From: Haliscomenobacter sp.
Lineage (GTDB): Bacteria; Bacteroidota; Bacteroidia; Chitinophagales; Saprospiraceae
Reading direction: 5' to 3'
Assembly (NCBI RefSeq): GCF_016718685.1
Contig: NZ_JADKCX010000081.1
Coordinates: 1-17,337 of the forward strand
DNA: 17,337 bases
Below the pieces are notes generated by a model, which worked only from the letters and a program-made list of their open reading frames with translations, was not told where the DNA came from and ran no database searches. The translations under genes and the position numbers were made by a program. Shown here piece after piece: positions 7,248 to 14,817 of the stretch. Each line of letters starts with the position of its first letter. Within the stretch, counting starts at the first letter, position 1.

Positions 7248-8542
7248 TTAACCCAATTTACGATGCATCCCCATCCCCACAAATAAGCCCATCACTGCAC
7301 CCAGCAATACAAAAAACAGAACACTCAGCCAAAAATTATACACAATTATGGCCACTAAACAGATCACGGACAAAACCAGCGCAATGGCAGGAAAAACAGG
7401 GTAAAAAGGCGCCCGAAAAGGCCGCTCCAAATCAGGCTCTTTGCGCCGCAATACAAACAAACTGACCATACTCATCACGTACATCACCACCGCACCTAAG
7501 GCAGAAAGTACGATCAGTTGTTGGGTGCTGCCCGAACAAACCGCGATGATCCCGATGATTCCGCCTACAATCAGTGCAACATGCGGTGTGTGAAAACGGG
7601 GGTGAATGCGCGCCAAGCCCCGGGGCAAATACCCCCCACGCGCCAAGGCAAACAATTGTCGGGAATACCCTAAAATAATGCTGTGAAAAGACGCGATAAG
7701 CCCAAACAAACCAATGCCTGCAAACAGTTTGGTCAGGCTGCTGTCTTTGCCCATTACGATACCAATGGCTTCTGGTAGGGGATAATCAATGTTGGCAAGC
7801 CGATGCCAGTCCGTAATTCCACCGCTGACCACCATGATGCCAATGGCCAGAAAGGCCAAGGTGGCAATACCTGAAATGTAACCGATGGGGATGGTGCGCT
7901 TGGGATCTTTACTCTCTTCAGCCACCATGGCCACCCCTTCAATGGCCAGATAAAACCAAATGGCAAAGGGCAAGGCTGCAAAGATACCCAAGTAACCGTG
8001 GGGCATGCTGTCGTACATAAAGCGCTCCATGCGGAAATGCGGAGAGACAATGCCAATGAACAACAACAATTCGGCAACGGCCAACAAGGTGACAACGAGG
8101 GTGAATACAGCCGATTCCTTGATGCCCAAATAATTGATGAAGGAAAAAACCAGATAGCAGCCGATGGCAGTGTACAACTCATCAAAAATGGATTCAAAAA
8201 ATGTAAATAACTCCCCAATGCGAAGGCAATGGCGGGAGTGGCAAACAAAAATTCGATCAGGGTAGCATACCCGGCCACCAATCCGCCAAATGGCCCCAAG
8301 GCGCGGCGCGAGTACTCAAATGGCCCGCCGGAATGGGGGATCGAAGTGGTCAGTTCTGTGAAGCTGAAAATAAAGGTGAGGTAGAGGATCGTGACAATGA
8401 CTGTGGCAATCAGAAATCCGACCGTGCCTGCTGCACCCCAGCCGTAGTTCCAGCCGAAGTATTCGCCGGAAATGACCAGGCCGACGGCAATAGCCCAGAG
8501 ATGGATGGGGGAGAGGGCGCGTTTGAGGGTTGTGTTGGGCAT
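7248..8542 (-). pseudogene. eat: Ethanolamine-type permease (APC superfamily, Eat family), frameshifted
   Basis: Joining two frames gives about 431 residues, full length for the family. The N-terminus (KRALSPIHLWAIAVGLVISG, then EYFGWNYGWG) and PHSGGPFEYSRRALGPFGG are highly characteristic of ethanolamine/amino-acid permeases of the Eat group (APC, TC 2.A.3.5-like). YLAIEGVAMVAEESKDPKRTIPIGY and the C-terminal RRKEPDLERPFRAPFYP, followed by two hydrophobic helices, complete a 12-helix transporter. The frame changes in the coding-strand run CCATTTTTGATG (plus-strand A5 at 8184-8188): a sixth T would read NPFFDELYTAIGCYLV without a stop. The product would import ethanolamine or a related amine with a cation. 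No ethanolamine ammonia-lyase genes are nearby. The substrate is inferred from family resemblance. I believe the gene is intact in the organism and the indel is an error. Confidence 0.83.
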
Positions 8543-8827
8543 GTGCGTGATGTGTTTGGGTGAGGCAATGTAGACATTTCTAGCAATTTGAAAAAAAAAG
8601 TATGTATTTAATTTGGAAGTGATTGAATAAATGGTATGTTTGAAATGAACTAAATCGACTAAAAAGTTGCATATTTGCTAATAATAAATTAATCATATGA
8701 GTCTCGCCCCAACCATTCCAAACAACCCGCACAGGTCATACCTTTTGCCTTACTTTTTAACTATCCCCTTGCATCATATGCCCAAATAACCTAACTTACG
8801 TTCAATAATTTAAACCCACAAAACACC
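8543..8827. other. Intergenic region between permease and small membrane-protein genes
   Basis: 285 bp, AT-rich in its left half. It must hold the promoter of the leftward permease gene and that of the rightward small genes. CATATTTG (about 8669-8676) matches the -7 consensus TAnnTTTG at seven of eight positions and could drive rightward transcription. A 30-codon open frame at 8697-8789 has no supporting features. No hairpin terminator or repeat is evident. Confidence 0.35.
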
Positions 8828-8974
8828 ATGCTTACCCCAGCACAACAAAACACCATTATTCAAGTCGTCAACGAATTTGAAACCGGGAGGCCGCTACGAC
8901 ACCGTAGTGGTCAGGAAAAAGGCTGGACCAGTTCCTACAATTGCGTCACTTTTTCTAAACCCCACACCTCATGA
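8828..8974 (+). pseudogene. Short ORF, possibly the frameshifted N-terminal remnant of a larger protein
   Basis: The frame from the ATG at 8828 gives 48 residues, beginning LTPAQQNTIIQVVNEFETG. That opening resembles, from memory only, the N-terminus of a Bacteroidota hydrolase group (chitosanase-like/peptidoglycan-associated), where FETG is followed by a G-x-Y stretch. Shifting one frame after FETG gives GRYDTVVV, which continues that pattern, so an indel near 8886-8892 may be present; beyond it neither frame is recognisable. The ORF ends in an ATGA overlap with the next gene (ATG 8971, TGA 8972-8974), a layout that often couples translation. It could equally be a genuine small protein. Confidence is low for any function. 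Confidence 0.3.
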
Positions 8975-9171
8975 CAATACCCACCAATTCACTAATCATA
9001 TTCATCTTTTCAGGCATGGTCTTCTTGCTGTTAGGTGGATTCCTTGGCGGAGAAGTCGCTCGAAAACGACAACACAAAGTCGAAATCAAGGAAATCCTGC
9101 AATGGCTGACGGCGATCCTCGGTGCGGGGGTAGGTTTTTCTTTGGCAGGGATCATTACCTCCTTCAAATAA
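8971..9171 (+). CDS. Small two-helix membrane protein, function unknown
   Basis: 66 residues with two hydrophobic segments, about residues 7-28 (SLIIFIFSGMVFLLLGGFLGG) and 42-62 (ILQWLTAILGAGVGFSLAGII). They are separated by a basic, polar loop (EVARKRQHKVEIKE). Both helices are rich in glycine and small residues, suggesting tight packing or oligomerisation. The start overlaps the stop of the preceding ORF by ATGA, which supports it being translated. No family is recognised. Size and topology resemble holins and small stress-type membrane proteins, but nothing else supports either. The larger four-helix protein starting 100 bp downstream, also unrecognised, may be a partner. Confidence 0.55.
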   Translation: MTIPTNSLIIFIFSGMVFLLLGGFLGGEVARKRQHKVEIKEILQWLTAILGAGVGFSLAGIITSFK

Positions 9172-9270
9172 AATAGTGAACCAATGCTTATACATACGGA
9201 ACTATTTTCCCTCTTCCCAAGTTACCACCTCGAAAAAACATTCATAAACCCTTTTTAACCAAACCTCAAC

Positions 9271-9795
9271 ATGGAAAATCAAAACAACAACCCCGCTTTA
9301 GATCCTGATGCTCCAATCGATCAAAACAAATTAGACGCGTACAAGGAAAATTTACGAACAGAACAAGACTTTACCAAGGCCATCTTGGCCGGTGCGGTTG
9401 CTGCCATAATTGGGGCTGCGCTATGGGGCTTGATCACCTCATTGACGGGCTATCAAATTGGCTACATGGCGCTCGGCGTCGGTTTCTTGGTAGGAATGGC
9501 AATTCGTTATGCCGGTAAGGGAATCGATCCTGAATATGGCTACCTGGGCGCTGTATTATCCCTGGTAGGCTGTTTTTTTGGAAACTACCTTGGTGTGATC
9601 CTTTATGTTGCCAAATCTTCCAATGTCGATTTTTTTGCTGCATATAAGTTGATCAATTCGGTTGACTCCGTGTCAGGATTGATGATGAAATCTTTTGGCG
9701 TCATCGATCTTTTATTCTATGGCATTGCCATTTATGAAGGGTATAAATTTTCTTTTCGACCCATTACGGACGAGGAGATACTTGCCAATGCTTAA
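9271..9795 (+). CDS. Four-helix integral membrane protein, function unknown
   Basis: 174 residues. A polar Asn/Asp-rich N-terminus of about 33 residues (MENQNNNPALDPDAPIDQNK onward) precedes four predicted membrane helices, at about 34-56, 61-78, 88-113 and 141-157. A short charged tail (RPITDEEILANA) follows. Glycines are frequent in helices 1-3 (AVAAIIGAALWGLI, YMALGVGFLVGMAIRYAGKG). The motif GKGIDPEYGYLGAVLS between helices 2 and 3 is the most distinctive stretch; similar loops occur in uncharacterised Bacteroidota membrane proteins, as I recall them. It has no catalytic motif. The gene is transcribed with the small protein upstream or from its own promoter, and a good terminator follows it. 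Confidence 0.7.
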   Translation: MENQNNNPALDPDAPIDQNKLDAYKENLRTEQDFTKAILAGAVAAIIGAALWGLITSLTGYQIGYMALGVGFLVGMAIRYAGKGIDPEYGYLGAVLSLVGCFFGNYLGVILYVAKSSNVDFFAAYKLINSVDSVSGLMMKSFGVIDLLFYGIAIYEGYKFSFRPITDEEILANA

Positions 9796-9816
9796 GCATA
9801 AATAGCAATAGAACAA

Positions 9817-9853
9817 CAGGGCAAACAATGATTTCGTTTGCCCTGCTTTTTTT
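9817..9853 (+). terminator. Intrinsic terminator
   Basis: CAGGGCAAAC (9817-9826) pairs with GTTTGCCCTG (9836-9845) across a nine-base loop and is followed by CTTTTTTT. It lies 22 bp after the stop of the four-helix membrane protein gene. Confidence 0.88.
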
Positions 9854-9977
9854 ACATATTTTGATTATACGCTCACTCCCCCCAACAATATTAAATCCCC
9901 CCCCTCTCGTTATATCCCCGGAACAATTAATTTCATAACCCCTTATTTTTACCCAATAACCAAAACCCAAGTATCTT

Positions 9978-12039
9978 ATGCAAACCTACACCTACCGAAA
10001 CGGCAAAAAGCTCCTGCTCAACAAATCTGACGATGAATTCGTCACCCGTGAAACCCCTGAAGAGCTGATTGCCCGCGGCATCACCCAGGTTGAAAAAACC
10101 TCTTCTGTTTCATCCAAAGTCAAAACTACTCCGGAAGGACTAGAGGCCGATATGGCCAAAAGCCGGGAATCGGCGCCCACCCACCACGCCTATTATTTGG
10201 CGGATACCGGAGATGAATTCCTGATTACCGACCGGGTCACCATCAGCTTTAAAACTGCCATTTCTTCCGAAGATTTGGCTGCATTTATGGGCAAATATGG
10301 GCTGGTGCTGTTGGAGGAATATTCGCCCCAGGATTTCCTTTTCCAACTCACCGAGCATACGGGCATGAACCCGATCAAATTGGTGGTGAAATTGACCGAA
10401 GAAGAGCCGGGCATTGCCTTTGCCGAAAACGACACCAACTACCGGGTAAAACGTTATGCGATTGCCCTGCCCACAGATCCCGATGTACGCCCGACAATGG
10501 CATTTGCAAACCCGCTTCACGAATGTTGATTTTGACCCCAGATCTAGTTCCAACTGTGAAGAAGCCTGGAAACTGCTCGACAATTTCGGCAGTTCAGAGG
10601 TCGTCATCGGCATTACCGACGATGGTTGCAAGGTGGATCATCCTGATTTTTCGGGGGAGAAATTCAAAGCTTGGGGGTATTTTCGGGGCAGTCGCCTGGT
10701 CAAAAATACGGACATTGATGCCGTGGCTGCTGAAATGTACATCACTGGTTCCGATCACGGCACGGCTTGTGCCGGAGTAGCTGCTGGAAATGCCAATGGG
10801 CAACTGGTGGTTGGGGCGGCACCGGGCTGTAAGCTATTGCCTGTACAATGGCAAAGTGATGGCCCTTATCTGCTCATCAGTGACTCCAAGTTATTGACCG
10901 CTCTGACCTACATGGCCGATAAGGTAGACGTACTTTCCAACTCCTGGGGCGGAACCCCCACCAGCATCTGGCAAACCCTGGTGGTCAATCGCCTGCGCGA
11001 TTTGGCCAAAACCGGTGGCCGTCGTGGTAAAGGGATTGTATTCCTGTGGGCAGCGGGCAATGAAAACTGCCCGATCAATCACGAAGCGAATGTAGAAGTG
11101 CCTTATACCGATGGTTGGTCTTTTTCCAACAACCAATGGCGATGGGTAGGGGTAGAAACTTCACGCAGTTTCCAGAATAATTTGGTGGGGATTCCCGGCG
11201 TATTGCATGTTGCCGCCCTGGCCAGTACCGCACAGCGCAGTCATTATTCCAATTATGGCGCGGGCATCGAGATTACCGCGTCTTCCAATAATGTACACTC
11301 TTATTCCCGCATTCGACTGCGTGGTTTGGGGATTTCAACCGCTTCAGGCGAAAGTACAGGGTTCACCAATTCATTTGGTGGTACCTCTAGCGCTACGCCG
11401 CTCACCGCGGGGATTGTTGCTTTGATCGTTTCTGCCAAACCAGATCTCAGCGGGGCGGAGGTCATTTCAATTTTGAAAAAATCGGCCTCAAAAGACTTGA
11501 ACCTGACGGACTATCCACGTACGCCTCCGGCGAGTTATGATCCCAATCCGACCTGGGATATATCGCCAGTGGCCCCTTTTGACAAGGGGGAGTTCAAAAA
11601 CATCAACAGCGCGGATGGAACCTGGAGTCCCTGGTTTGGGCACGGGAAAGCGGATGCGCAGGCTGCGGTTAAAATGGCCATTGGTAATGTACCGCCACCA
11701 CCTCCACCAGAACCTCAAAAAGCCATTCGTATCGTATCGGCATTGGTCAATCCAGTTGGTTTTGATACCGGAAAGGAAAACATTACTTTACTAAATCCCA
11801 ATGCGGTCCTGGCTGATCTGAACGGCTGGACCCTGGATGTCAACAACCGCAAACAAAGCTTAAACATGATCTTGAACCCCGGGGAGGCCAAAACCTTCAA
11901 CGTGGATCCCAGCAAAGTGGTATTGACCAATACGGGTGGAACCATTAAGCTGATTGATAAAGACCAAAAGCTTGTAGCGCAAGTAAAATACCTGAAAAAA
12001 GAGGTAAAGAATGGGATAGTGGTTGAATTTTTAAATTAA
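9978..12039 (+). pseudogene. S8 family (subtilisin-like) serine protease with lamin-tail domain, frameshifted
   Basis: Removing one base gives about 686 residues. The first 168 residues (9978-10481) form an N-terminal prodomain-like region with no Sec signal. The peptidase domain follows, with Asp214 (VIGITDDG), His260 (SDHGTACAGVAAG), oxyanion Asn361 (WAAGNEN) and nucleophile Ser470 (GGTSSATP), so the catalytic residues are complete. A polyproline linker near 571-580 leads to a C-terminal lamin-tail (LTD-like) domain (IRIVSALVNPVGFDTG, ITLLNPNAVLADLNGWTL, VVLTNTGGTIKLID). The break is at 10482: after PTDP an extra G separates CCC from ATG TAC GCC CGA CAA TGG, which restores MYARQWHLQTRF, the usual lead-in to the catalytic domain. 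The route of export is unclear without a signal peptide. The second frame can also be opened from 10456, but it would lack the prodomain. Confidence 0.87.
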
Positions 12040-12274
12040 TTTTTAGGGGAAAATACTAAAAACCAATTGGCTTTGTTTTGTTTCAATGGCTGCTTGGGAC
12101 AGAGTCCACATCAAATGACGATTTTCCAATTAATTTGTTTTACTCAATCGGCTTTGTATAAGTTGTTGCGACCTCCGGAGTACGGTTAGCGACTGATTTT
12201 GCGCAATAATTCGAGGATAGGAACTATAAAAGTTACAATTTTCGGAACGTGGCTACTTGCTTGGCAAAGCTGTT

Positions 12275-12334
12275 ATGATGAAATTAATCAATCGTTTAGG
12301 CTTTCAACGCATGGGCCTATCCCAAAAGGAATGA
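12275..12334 (+). CDS. Possible 19-codon upstream ORF in the pyrophosphatase leader
   Basis: ATGATG at 12275 opens a frame of 19 codons (MMKLINRLGFQRMGLSQKE) closing at TGA 12332-12334. It arises from the repeat copy of the pyrophosphatase start, which likewise opens ATGATGAA. It could be an evolutionary leftover or a translated leader peptide. The -7 element in the matching position is degraded (TACTTGCT rather than TACCTTTG). Whether the leader is transcribed at all is not shown by the sequence. Confidence 0.25.
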   Translation: MMKLINRLGFQRMGLSQKE

Positions 12335-12389
12335 CGTCGATAGCAAGTGATTTAACTCGAGGATAGGAACCATAAAAATCATTTCCGGC

Positions 12390-12397
12390 TACCTTTG
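12390..12397 (+). promoter_or_regulatory. -7 promoter element of the pyrophosphatase gene
   Basis: TACCTTTG is an exact TAnnTTTG match, ending five bases before the ATG at 12403. Transcription from it would begin about at the start codon, implying a leaderless or nearly leaderless mRNA. No clear TTG is present at the usual -33 distance, so the site is a candidate only. Confidence 0.45.
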
Positions 12398-12402
12398 CGG
12401 TT

Positions 12403-14673
12403 ATGATGAATAACGAATCGTTAGCCTTTCACGCGCGCCTTCCCCGCCTGTACTTACTACCAGGTTTTGGTATTCTGGCTTTGCTGTATATGGCTTTTTT
12501 ATCCTCCTGGGTAACGAAGCAAGATGCTGGTGGAGAGAGAATGCAAGAAATTTCCTCTGCAATTGCTGACGGAGCAATGGCTTTTTTGAAAGCCGAATAC
12601 AGCCGCTTGGCCATTTTTGCGGTCATCGCCAGTGTACTTTTGGTGATCCAGTCCCAAATGGTTGAAAACTCCCATTGGTTGATTTTTGTAGCCTTTATTT
12701 TTGGCGCAAGTTTCTCTGCTTTGGCTGGATTTTTTGGCATGCGCATTGCCACCAAGGCAAACGTACGCACCACTCAAGCCGCTAAAACCAGTTTGGCACA
12801 GGCCCTGAAAGTCTCCTTTACAGGAGGTACCGTTATGGGAATGGGTGTTGCCGGTTTGGCCGTATTTGGGTTGAGTATGTTCTTCATTTTCTTCTACAAC
12901 TTCTTCATGGGCGGCCAGATGAGCGGCGTGAATGAGATGGAACGTGTATTGGAAGTACTGGCTGGTTTCTCACTCGGCGCTGAATCCATCGCCTTGTTTG
13001 CACGCGTAGGTGGGGGTATTTATACCAAAGCTGCCGACGTAGGTGCCGACCTGGTAGGTAAAGTAGAAGCAGGTATTCCCGAAGATGACCCCCGCAACCC
13101 TGCCACCATCGCCGATAACGTAGGTGACAACGTAGGTGACGTAGCGGGTATGGGCGCCGACCTTTTTGGCTCTTATGTCGCTACGGTATTGGCAGCGATG
13201 GTTTTGGGCAACTACCTGATCAAGGATAACCCTGCAGTAGCCAATGATGCTTTTGGTGGGATCGGACCCATCCTGCTTCCGATGTTGATCGCCGGATTGG
13301 GCATTGTTTTGTCGATCATTGGCAGCTTGATGGTTCGGGTTGGGGAAGGCAACGCGACTTCTCAAACCGTACAAAATGCACTCAACCGCGGCAACTGGGG
13401 TTCGATCATCCTGACCGGGGTGATTGCTTATCCCGTTATTACTTGGATGTTGCCTGCCGAATTGAGCATCAGCTATTTTGGCGAAGGCATCAAAACGGTT
13501 GCTTCGATCAATGTATTCTTCGCGGTTTTGGTTGGTCTGATCGTAGGGGGAGTGATTTCGATCATTACCGAGTATTATACGGCCATGGGTAAAAAACCCG
13601 TGAACGACATCATCCAACGTTCTTCTACTGGTCCGGCAACGAACATCATTGAAGGTTTGGCACAGGGCATGTTGTCTACGGCATTGCCGGTCATTCTGTT
13701 TGCCATTGCCATCTTTGTGACCTATTCCTTGGCTGGTTTCTACGGTGTAGCCATGGCTGCTTCGGGTATGATGGCGACTACGGCCATGCAGTTGGCGATT
13801 GACGCTTTTGGCCCGATTGCTGACAACGCAGGAGGGATCGCTGAAATGAGCGAATTGCCCAAAGAAGTACGCGAACGCACCGATATTCTGGATGCAGTGG
13901 GCAATACTACGGCAGCCATTGGTAAAGGTTTTGCGATTGCTTCAGCTGCTTTAACGGCCTTGGGCTTGTTTGCAGCATACGTGACGTTTACTAAAATTGA
14001 CGGCATCAATATCTTCAAAGCAGACGTACTTTCCGCGCTGTTTGTAGGCGGGATGATTCCCGTGGTATTCTCTGCTTTTGCCATGCGCGCGGTGGGCCGC
14101 GCAGCCATGTCGATGGTACAAGAAGTACGTCGCCAGTTCCGCGAAATTCCAGGCATCATGGAAGGTACCGGCAAGCCAGATTATGGCCGTTGCGTGGACA
14201 TCTCTACCAAAGCGGCCATCCGCGAGATGACCATCCCTGGGTTGATCACCATTGTTACGCCGATCGTAATCGGGTTCTTGTTGGGACCAGAAGCACTCGG
14301 TGGCTATATGGCCGGGGTAACGGTTTCGGGTGTCATGTGGGCGATCTTCCAGTCTAACGCTGGTGGTGCTTGGGACAATGCCAAAAAATCCTTTGAAAAA
14401 GGTGTAGAAATCGACGGGCAGATGTACTACAAAGGTTCCGAGCCACACAAAGCTGCCGTAATTGGTGACACCGTGGGTGACCCTTTCAAAGATACTTCAG
14501 GGCCTTCGATGAACATCCTCATCAAACTAACCTGTTTGGTGGGTTTGGCCATTGCACCCATCTTAGGTGAGCGTTTTGCCAAGAGCGAAAGTCTTGGCCA
14601 GAAAGAAGAGAAAAAAGAAATTCAGCTGAAAGAAACCAAGTTGGAAAAAGACGTTCCAGCGAAGGTGTTTTAA
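12403..14673 (+). CDS. hppA: K+-dependent membrane-bound ion-translocating pyrophosphatase
   Basis: 756 residues, full length for the family, with about 16 membrane helices. It hydrolyses cytosolic pyrophosphate and pumps H+ and/or Na+ outward. Core motifs are intact: DVGADLVGKVE (212-222), EDDPRNPATIADNVGDNVGD (227-246) and the C-terminal NAGGAWDNAKK and KAAVIGDTVGDPFKDTSGPS. The segment GNTTAAIGKGF (500-510) has Ala504 and Gly507 where K+-independent enzymes carry Lys and Thr, so the enzyme should need K+. A Glu at 194 (LGAESIALFARVGGG) lies in helix 6, the region that influences Na+ versus H+ use; I cannot fix the ion from this. A charged tail (KEEKKEIQLKETKLEKD) ends the protein. ATG 12403 is used; the next codon but one could not be distinguished. 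It is a single gene with its own promoter and terminator. Confidence 0.96.
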   Translation: MMNNESLAFHARLPRLYLLPGFGILALLYMAFLSSWVTKQDAGGERMQEISSAIADGAMAFLKAEYSRLAIFAVIASVLLVIQSQMVENSHWLIFVAFIFGASFSALAGFFGMRIATKANVRTTQAAKTSLAQALKVSFTGGTVMGMGVAGLAVFGLSMFFIFFYNFFMGGQMSGVNEMERVLEVLAGFSLGAESIALFARVGGGIYTKAADVGADLVGKVEAGIPEDDPRNPATIADNVGDNVGDVAGMGADLFGSYVATVLAAMVLGNYLIKDNPAVANDAFGGIGPILLPMLIAGLGIVLSIIGSLMVRVGEGNATSQTVQNALNRGNWGSIILTGVIAYPVITWMLPAELSISYFGEGIKTVASINVFFAVLVGLIVGGVISIITEYYTAMGKKPVNDIIQRSSTGPATNIIEGLAQGMLSTALPVILFAIAIFVTYSLAGFYGVAMAASGMMATTAMQLAIDAFGPIADNAGGIAEMSELPKEVRERTDILDAVGNTTAAIGKGFAIASAALTALGLFAAYVTFTKIDGINIFKADVLSALFVGGMIPVVFSAFAMRAVGRAAMSMVQEVRRQFREIPGIMEGTGKPDYGRCVDISTKAAIREMTIPGLITIVTPIVIGFLLGPEALGGYMAGVTVSGVMWAIFQSNAGGAWDNAKKSFEKGVEIDGQMYYKGSEPHKAAVIGDTVGDPFKDTSGPSMNILIKLTCLVGLAIAPILGERFAKSESLGQKEEKKEIQLKETKLEKDVPAKVF

Positions 14674-14697
14674 GCGGATTTGTAAATAATCAAGGTT

Positions 14698-14735
14698 AAA
14701 GCCCTTGCTTCTGTTGATGAGGCAAGGGCTTTTTT
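14698..14735 (+). terminator. Intrinsic terminator of the pyrophosphatase gene
   Basis: AAAGCCCTTGC (14698-14708) pairs with GCAAGGGCTTT (14722-14732) around a 13-base loop and is followed by a T-run to 14735. It lies 24 bp after the stop codon. Confidence 0.92.
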
Positions 14736-14794
14736 ATGAACAGAATGTACCCCATCTTGCTAAAATGCAGTTTCCTTATTCAACCATAATCGGC

Positions 14795-14802
14795 TACTTT
14801 CG
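14795..14802 (+). promoter_or_regulatory. Candidate -7 promoter element of the M1 peptidase gene
   Basis: TACTTTCG matches TAnnTTTG at seven of eight positions. It lies in the short gap between the pyrophosphatase terminator and the peptidase start, 15 bases before the first ATG (14818) and 30 before the likelier ATG (14833). The context CGGCTACTTTCGCG resembles the pyrophosphatase promoter context CGGCTACCTTTGCGG. Confidence 0.45.
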
Positions 14803-14817
14803 CGTTTATTACTTCAA

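Larger units (their letters stand above)
12040..12402 (+). promoter_or_regulatory. Long leader/promoter region of the pyrophosphatase gene
   Basis: 363 bp without a large gene. It contains no convincing terminator for the protease gene. Its right half is a diverged direct repeat of the pyrophosphatase start region (12187-12310 and 12341-12434), including a short ORF. Perfect -7 element TACCTTTG lies at 12390-12397. An 8-bp palindrome, CTCCGGAG, is at 12173-12180. The remaining left half shows nothing recognisable. Confidence 0.5.
12187..12434. repeat. Imperfect direct repeat covering promoter and start of the pyrophosphatase gene
   Basis: Copy 1 (12187-12310) and copy 2 (12341-12434) share, in order: TAGC..GTGATTT-like sequence; TCGAGGATAGGAAC.ATAAAA (12211 and 12357); GGCTAC (about 12251 and 12387); GTTATGATGAA (12272 and 12400); and AATCGTT.AG.CTTTCA (12290 and 12416). 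The offset shrinks from 154 to 146 to 128, so small gaps occur between blocks. Copy 2 holds the genuine gene start; copy 1 is a decayed extra. Confidence 0.75.

Noticed and set aside
8697..8789. 30-codon ORF in the intergenic region after the permease gene.
   Set aside because: No family resemblance, no ribosome binding site, Pro/His-rich and low in codon bias; likely chance.
8828..9171. Phage lysin-holin pair.
   Set aside because: The hydrolase part is only a short N-terminal resemblance and no other phage genes are present.
8184..10490. Programmed ribosomal frameshifting in the permease and protease genes.
   Set aside because: No slippery heptamer plus downstream structure is seen, shifts differ in direction, and unrelated genes are affected, which fits error better.
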